Assembly: GCA_913050305.1 (NCBI GenBank)
Contig: CAJXAS010000013.1
Location: 1 to 19,455 of the forward strand
Reading direction: 5' to 3'
Source of the DNA: an uncultured Polaribacter sp.
GTDB lineage: Bacteria; Bacteroidota; Bacteroidia; Flavobacteriales; Flavobacteriaceae
Length of the DNA: 19,455 nucleotides
This document shows, one piece after another, positions 15,887 to 19,455 of the stretch. Under the pieces are notes generated by a model that made no database searches, was not told the DNA's origin, and saw nothing but the letters and a program-made list of their open reading frames with translations. The position numbers were made by a program, and so were the translations under genes. Every line of letters begins with the position of its first letter. Position 1 is the stretch's first letter.

Positions 15887-16092
15887 CAATTATTGGTATT
15901 GTGTTATTTCGTAAAGTTATTTATAATGGAAATAAGACATGCAAACCAGCGCTATTACTAATATTTCAAAAAATTAGAAATTAGAGATTTGTGTCTGATT
16001 TTAGAATTCACTCAATAAGAAATTTTAAACCTTAAAAGACATCTAAATAGCAACACTATTCATTTAATTTATTTTAAAAAAAGTATTGTTTA
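15887..16092. other. Non-coding spacer, no feature recognised
   Basis: I see no credible reading frame, RNA gene or strong repeat here. The longest ATG frame on the plus strand (from 15927) is about a dozen codons. There is no second copy of the tRNA-Arg 3' end that would mark an integrated element. Confidence 0.6.
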
Positions 16093-16128
16093 TTAGGTCG
16101 GCTACTTATCAAAAAAAATAGCACCTAA
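16093..16128 (-). terminator. Possible terminator of the prmA-clpS unit
   Basis: On the minus strand TTAGGTGCTA (16128-16119) can pair with TAGC-cg-ACCTAA (16104-16093) with a two-base bulge and a 14-base loop rich in T. It lies 9 bases past the stop of the last gene. The T tract after it is interrupted, so this is only moderately convincing. Confidence 0.4.
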
Positions 16129-16137
16129 AAAAACTAG

Positions 16138-16410
16138 TTAACCTAAATATTGTCGAATAGCAATGCGGTGCTCTGGAAGACTTTTATCGTAATTCTCTAT
16201 TAATAGCTCTAAAATAAGAGCAGGCGCTACCCCCACCTCCGCTTTGTTATTGTATTTAGAAACGTATAGATTATAGGTTTCATTTATTTTTTCAAAAATT
16301 AAAAAATGAGTTTCATTCAAAACTGTAAAACAAATTTCATTTCCTGAAAAACTATCAGAAGCGTCTTTAAAGAAATTTGAAAACTCGAAATACTTAAATA
16401 CGTTTTCCAT
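16138..16410 (-). CDS. Small protein of unknown function downstream of clpS
   Basis: A 90-residue soluble, acidic protein (MENVFKYFEF to IRQYLG) that I do not recognise. The first half looks like beta strands (EICFTVLNETHFLIFEKINETYNLYVSKY), the second like helices (APALILELLIENY and PEHRIAIRQYL). There is no signal peptide, membrane segment, cysteine pair or metal motif. It starts 3 bases after the clpS stop codon on the same strand, so the two are almost certainly co-transcribed and perhaps translationally coupled. The tight spacing makes a role near ClpS or proteolysis possible, but that is guilt by association only. Confidence 0.75.
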   Translation of the reverse strand: MENVFKYFEFSNFFKDASDSFSGNEICFTVLNETHFLIFEKINETYNLYVSKYNNKAEVGVAPALILELLIENYDKSLPEHRIAIRQYLG

Positions 16411-16413
16411 AAG

Positions 16414-16689
16414 TTATATTAATTCTGCAGATAAACCCAATTGTAGTAACTTAGAGCACCTTGGTTCTAAATCTTTAAATTCTCCAGACTTTACTGTACA
16501 TTTCCCTTTATAATGCACTAAAGTTGCACATTGCTCTGCTTGCTCTAGCGTATGATCACAAACATCAATTAAAGAATTAATTACATGATCGAAAGTGTTT
16601 ACATCGTCATTATGTAACACAATTTCATGCTGAAAAACTTCTTTTTCTAAAACATCTACTTCCTCTTGAATTTTTTCCTTTGTACTCAT
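16414..16689 (-). CDS. clpS: ATP-dependent Clp protease adaptor ClpS
   Basis: ClpS binds proteins with N-terminal Leu, Phe, Tyr or Trp and hands them to ClpA for degradation by ClpP. The 91 residues are normal length. The N-degron pocket signature is present as IVLHNDDVNTF (23-33; N27, D28 and D29 match E. coli N34, D35 and D36) and H59 in VHYKGKC matches E. coli H66. The N-terminal 20 residues form the flexible extension that blocks ClpA in other species. It has four cysteines, at 44, 54, 64 and 78. It lies 23 bases after prmA and 3 bases before the 90-residue gene. No clpA is in the window. Confidence 0.95.
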   Translation of the reverse strand: MSTKEKIQEEVDVLEKEVFQHEIVLHNDDVNTFDHVINSLIDVCDHTLEQAEQCATLVHYKGKCTVKSGEFKDLEPRCSKLLQLGLSAELI

Positions 16690-16712
16690 GGTCTAAAAAT
16701 AAAAAATACTTT

Positions 16713-17546
16713 TTAATTATTATATTTTAAGGCAACCCAATTATTTCTTTGAATAAATTTCTCTAACTTTAAGCCGTATTTAATTACTTCAGCATCTATT
16801 ACTGGAATATCTTGCTCGTAAAAACCACTTAACAATAAGATACCGCCTTCTTGTAAACAGTTTGTATACACTTTCATGTCCATTAAAAGTATATTCCTAT
16901 TAATATTAGCGATAATAACATCATACTTTTTATCTACTAAAAGTGCTGCATCTCCTTCATAAACAGAAATATTTTCACAATTATTACGTGTAACGTTCTC
17001 TACAGAATTCTCATAACACCAATTATCAATATCTATAGCATCTAAAGGTTTTGCTCCTTTCATTTCAGCAAAAATTGCTAAAATTCCAGTTCCGCAACCC
17101 ATATCTAATACCTTTTTATTTTCTAAATCTAACTGCAATAAATGCTGCACCATCATGTGTGTAGTTTCATGATGCCCTGTGCCAAAACTCATTTTTGGCT
17201 CTATTACAATGTCATATTTTAAATTAGGGTTTTCATGAAATGGTGCACGTATACTTACCAAATCATCTACCTGAATTGGAGAAAAATTCTTTTCCCACTC
17301 TGCATTCCAATTTGTTTGAGGAACTTCATTCTGATTGTATTCAATCAAGAATTCATCTGAATTTAACACAAAAACATCAGCCAAAATCTCCGCATTCCAA
17401 TCTGTTTTCTGAATATAAGCCGTTACCCCATTTTCAGTTTCTACAAAACTTTCAAAACCTACACTTCCTAATTCTGCTATTAGAATTTCAGAAATTGGCT
17501 CTTTTGGTGAAAATGTAAAATTATATTCTATATAAATATTATCCAT
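16713..17546 (-). CDS. prmA: Ribosomal protein L11 methyltransferase
   Basis: PrmA trimethylates ribosomal protein L11 with S-adenosylmethionine. The 277 residues (293 in E. coli) have an N-terminal substrate-recognition domain (about 1-70), a linker, and a class I methyltransferase domain with FGTGHHETT (121-129), SAM motif I VLDMGCGTG (146-154), the acidic loop IDIDNW (171-176) and catalytic motif IIANINRNIL (211-220). It is the first gene of the prmA-clpS-90-residue unit. A terminator after tpiA lies in the 80-base gap upstream, so it either has its own promoter or depends on read-through. Confidence 0.95.
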   Translation of the reverse strand: MDNIYIEYNFTFSPKEPISEILIAELGSVGFESFVETENGVTAYIQKTDWNAEILADVFVLNSDEFLIEYNQNEVPQTNWNAEWEKNFSPIQVDDLVSIRAPFHENPNLKYDIVIEPKMSFGTGHHETTHMMVQHLLQLDLENKKVLDMGCGTGILAIFAEMKGAKPLDAIDIDNWCYENSVENVTRNNCENISVYEGDAALLVDKKYDVIIANINRNILLMDMKVYTNCLQEGGILLLSGFYEQDIPVIDAEVIKYGLKLEKFIQRNNWVALKYNN

Positions 17547-17558
17547 AGTTATTAAATC

Positions 17559-17595
17559 AAAAAAAATGCATCAAGATTAAAAAAATCTTAATGCA
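17559..17595 (-). terminator. Terminator of tpiA, upstream of prmA
   Basis: On the minus strand TGCAT-T-AAGATT pairs with AATCTT-G-ATGCA (17595-17567), 11 pairs with one mismatch around a T5 loop, followed by eight T (17566-17559). It lies 31 bases after the tpiA stop codon and 12 bases before the prmA start. Confidence 0.8.
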
Positions 17596-17626
17596 AATTT
17601 ATTAGTTTTCTTTGAAACTATACTAC

Positions 17627-18385
17627 TTAGATAGCATTAATAATTCCTGTAAAATCATTTACACTTAAAGCTGCACCACCAATTAAGCCACCATCTACGT
17701 CTGGCTTTGAAAAAATTTCTTCCGCATTCGCAGGTTTTACACTTCCTCCGTATAAGATAGATACATTATCTGCTACTTTTTTATCGTATTGCTTTTCTAT
17801 AATACCTCTTATAAAAGCGTGCATTTCTTGCGCTTGTTCTGGACTTGCAGTTTCTCCTGTACCAATTGCCCAAACAGGCTCATACGCCAAAATAATACTT
17901 TTCCAATCTTTAGACTCTATATGAAATAAACCATTTTTTAACTGGCTTTCTACAACAGCAAAATGATTTTCTGATTTTCTATCTTCTAACAACTCTCCAA
18001 AACAGAAAATTGCTTCCATTCCTTTTTCTAATACAGTAGTTACTTTTTCAGCCAAAGCAGCATCTGTCTCATTAAAATATGTTCTTCTTTCTGAGTGTCC
18101 TAAAATTACAGTTTGCACACCAATAGCTTTTAACATATCTGCAGAAATCTCTCCAGTATAAGCTCCGTTTGCAGCTTGATGCATATTTTGTGCAACTACC
18201 TCTATTTTAGATCTTCTTGCAGCTTTTACAGCATAAGATAAATTAACAAAAGTTGGTGCAACAATAACACGCGTATTTTTAAGCTCGTTTGCTTTGATTG
18301 CTTTTTTTAAATCTTTTATTAAGTTTTTACTTTCTTCTTTATCATTATTCAACTTCCAGTTACCTGCAACAATCTTTGTTCTCAT
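17627..18385 (-). CDS. tpiA: Triosephosphate isomerase
   Basis: TpiA interconverts dihydroxyacetone phosphate and glyceraldehyde-3-phosphate in glycolysis and gluconeogenesis. The 252 residues have all key parts: N9 and K11 in AGNWKLN, electrophile H97 in ILGHSERR, the conserved cysteine C128 in IFCFGE, catalytic base E169 in AYEPVWAIGTG (which leads into the mobile loop 6), and the phosphate grip LYGGSV (211-216). It is downstream of a TlpA-like lipoprotein gene after a 113-base gap. Its leader holds an 18-bp perfect palindrome 8 bases before the start codon, and a terminator follows the gene. Confidence 0.97.
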   Translation of the reverse strand: MRTKIVAGNWKLNNDKEESKNLIKDLKKAIKANELKNTRVIVAPTFVNLSYAVKAARRSKIEVVAQNMHQAANGAYTGEISADMLKAIGVQTVILGHSERRTYFNETDAALAEKVTTVLEKGMEAIFCFGELLEDRKSENHFAVVESQLKNGLFHIESKDWKSIILAYEPVWAIGTGETASPEQAQEMHAFIRGIIEKQYDKKVADNVSILYGGSVKPANAEEIFSKPDVDGGLIGGAALSVNDFTGIINAI

Positions 18386-18393
18386 AATTATAA

Positions 18394-18411
18394 TTTTAGA
18401 AGCTTCTAAAA
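18394..18411. repeat. 18-bp perfect palindrome in the tpiA leader
   Basis: TTTTAGAAGCTTCTAAAA is its own reverse complement and lies 8 bases upstream of the tpiA ATG (minus strand). A second AAGCTT-like word, AAAGCTTTT, follows at 18409-18417. It could be an operator over the transcription start or a leader hairpin. On the minus strand it is followed by AAAATTATAATT, not a T run, so it is not a terminator. Confidence 0.45.
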
Positions 18412-18438
18412 GCTTTTTTTCAACATTAGTTTAAGCTG

Positions 18439-18446
18439 TAAATTTA
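18439..18446 (-). promoter_or_regulatory. Weak candidate -7 box of tpiA
   Basis: TAAATTTA (the same on both strands) matches TAnnTTTG at 7 of 8 bases. It lies 53 bases before the tpiA start, which would place the palindrome inside the leader RNA. Confidence 0.25.
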
Positions 18447-18498
18447 AGAAATGGAAAGGTAACTTATAGTTGCAAATGAAAATAGTTACTAAAACGAT

Positions 18499-18993
18499 TT
18501 ATATAACTAATTTTAAAGCTTCTACTATCGCAGAATCGGATGCACTTGTTGCTTTAAAGAGACTAATTTTTCCTTGCTCATCAATTACCATATATCTAGG
18601 TATCCAACCTAAATTAATAAAATCTACAAATTCGCCAGACTTCATTCCTTTTGGCAAGTTGTAATGGGCTCCTTTTATTTGAAATCTTTCAATACCTTTT
18701 CTCCAGGCATCCTTGTTTTTATCTACAGATAAAAATAAAAAAACAACTTCTGGATATTCTTTTTGAAGGTTTCTAACACTTGGCAAACCTTTTATACAAT
18801 CTCCACACCAGGAGGCCCAAACATCAATAAGCACCTTCTTTCCTTTGTGTTTTTGTAATATTTCTTCTATGGTAAAAATTGTATTGTTTAGACTGTAAAC
18901 AGTATCACTTAAGGCCGCTTCAGAAAAATGAATAGGCTTCTCCATATTACAACTTGCAAACATTATTATTAAAACTAGGTATATTTTTTTCAT
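18499..18993 (-). CDS. TlpA-like thioredoxin-fold lipoprotein
   Basis: A 164-residue envelope thiol-disulfide protein. The N terminus MKKIYLVLIIMFASC is a lipoprotein signal peptide with the lipobox FASC and lipidated cysteine C15. The thioredoxin domain follows, with KKVLIDVWASWCGDC giving an active-site CGDC at 63-66, FLFLSVD, and the cis-proline loop GWIPRYMVID with P132. Such proteins reduce disulfides of exported proteins or cytochrome c apoproteins; the partner here is unknown. At 164 residues it is a minimal TlpA without the extra N-terminal DUF4369 domain of larger Bacteroidota paralogues. It is divergent from pyrF across 98 bases and upstream of tpiA. Confidence 0.92.
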   Translation of the reverse strand: MKKIYLVLIIMFASCNMEKPIHFSEAALSDTVYSLNNTIFTIEEILQKHKGKKVLIDVWASWCGDCIKGLPSVRNLQKEYPEVVFLFLSVDKNKDAWRKGIERFQIKGAHYNLPKGMKSGEFVDFINLGWIPRYMVIDEQGKISLFKATSASDSAIVEALKLVI

Positions 18994-19065
18994 GAGTACT
19001 TGGCATTTTCTAAAATTTTTGTCTTCTTTCCTTTTTAAAACTTACAAAATAAAGACTAAATTAAG

Positions 19066-19073
19066 TATTTTTG
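19066..19073 (+). promoter_or_regulatory. -7 box of pyrF
   Basis: TATTTTTG is a perfect TAnnTTTG, 18 bases before the pyrF start codon. The -33 region (TTAC at 19042-19045, 20-base spacer) is weak. Confidence 0.5.
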
Positions 19074-19091
19074 TAGAACTTTATAAAAATT

Positions 19092-19455
19092 ATGACAACA
19101 CAAGAATTAGTAGCGCAAATAAAAAAGAAGAAATCTTTTTTATGTATTGGATTAGATGTTGATTTAGAAAAGATTCCTTCACATCTTTTAAATAACGAAG
19201 ATCCTATTTTTGCATTTAACAAGGCTATTATAGATGCTACCCATCATTTTTGCGTTGCCTACAAACCAAATACTGCTTTTTATGAAGCTTATGGTTTAAA
19301 AGGATGGAAATCTTTAGAAAAAACAATTAACTACCTAAACGAAACCTATCCTGAAATTTTTACAATTGCAGATGCTAAACGTGGAGATATTGGAAATACC
19401 TCGGCAATGTATGCCAAAGCTTTTTTTGAAGATTTAGCTTTTGACTCGGTTACCG
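19092..19455 (+). CDS. pyrF: Orotidine 5'-phosphate decarboxylase, 5' part only
   Basis: PyrF converts OMP to UMP, the last step of de novo pyrimidine nucleotide synthesis. The first 121 residues are present and the gene runs off the right edge. FLCIGLDVDLEKIP (16-29) carries the phosphate and ribose-side aspartate, VAYKPNTAFYEAYG (55-68) follows, and the catalytic signature is IADAKRGDIG (92-101) with D94, K96 and D99. The spacing and the extended region 30-50 fit the longer type 2 family (about 270 residues in full), as known from mycobacteria, rather than the 245-residue E. coli form. It has a perfect -7 box upstream and no Shine-Dalgarno sequence. Confidence 0.95.
   Translation, partial: MTTQELVAQIKKKKSFLCIGLDVDLEKIPSHLLNNEDPIFAFNKAIIDATHHFCVAYKPNTAFYEAYGLKGWKSLEKTINYLNETYPEIFTIADAKRGDIGNTSAMYAKAFFEDLAFDSVT

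Noticed and set aside
15733..15984. An 83-codon open frame running through the tRNA-Arg gene
   Set aside because: It is read through the tRNA cloverleaf and its terminator; the coding signal is an accident of the tRNA sequence.
15769..16137. tRNA-Arg as an integration site for a mobile element
   Set aside because: There is no integrase gene, no second copy of the tRNA 3' end and no change in gene content; the downstream genes are housekeeping.
18470..18664. A plus-strand frame opposite the TlpA-like gene
   Set aside because: It is antisense to a clear thioredoxin-fold gene with signal peptide and CGDC motif, and has no recognisable product.

Overview
The window reads as core chromosome of a marine-type, low-GC member of the Flavobacteriaceae (Bacteroidota), something like Polaribacter or Tenacibaculum. 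The reasons are the AT-rich codon use, the lack of Shine-Dalgarno sequences before almost every gene, several promoters with the Bacteroidota -7 box TAnnTTTG, a type III glutamine synthetase, and small protein families typical of flavobacteria (a 50-residue protein followed by a DUF2007 protein). Genus is an inference from gene content only. I see no insertion sequence, phage, CRISPR array, toxin-antitoxin pair or other obvious accessory island.

Layout. 1-214: the 3' end of rplT (ribosomal protein L20) and its terminator. 257-841: a membrane-anchored coiled-coil protein of unknown function. 984-5572: a tight glycogen synthesis operon, glgA-glgC-glgB, in which glgA starts at TTG, closed by a terminator. 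5847-8252: a cytoplasmic GH31 alpha-glucosidase in the same direction but with its own upstream region. 8271-8302: a two-way terminator shared with the convergent block prfA, purM and glnN (type III glutamine synthetase), all on the minus strand. 12966-13130: a 165-bp divergent control region between glnN and a plus-strand eukaryote-like type II glutamine synthetase. 14214-15158: a minus-strand CaCA cation antiporter. 15320-15842: a plus-strand 50-residue protein, a DUF2007 protein and a tRNA-Arg(ACG). 16138-18993: a minus-strand housekeeping run read from right to left as TlpA-like lipoprotein, tpiA, prmA, clpS and an unknown 90-residue gene. 19092-end: the 5' part of pyrF, plus strand.

How the genes work together. 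GlgC makes ADP-glucose from glucose-1-phosphate, GlgA polymerises it and GlgB adds branches; the neighbouring GH31 enzyme probably removes glucose from maltodextrin or glycogen ends, so 984-8252 is a storage-glucan module. The two glutamine synthetases belong to unrelated subfamilies, face away from each other, and probably share nitrogen control. PurM and PyrF serve purine and pyrimidine synthesis; PrfA, PrmA, L20 and tRNA-Arg serve translation; ClpS feeds N-degron proteins to ClpAP; TpiA is glycolytic.

I find no convincing undescribed multi-gene system. The most rewarding places for a second look are non-coding: the paired ACCCCTA sites between the two glutamine synthetase genes, the ATAGACGAA word shared by the glgA leader and the region before the GH31 gene, and an 18-bp palindrome in the tpiA leader. 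The unknown small proteins (194, 50 and 90 residues) come next.
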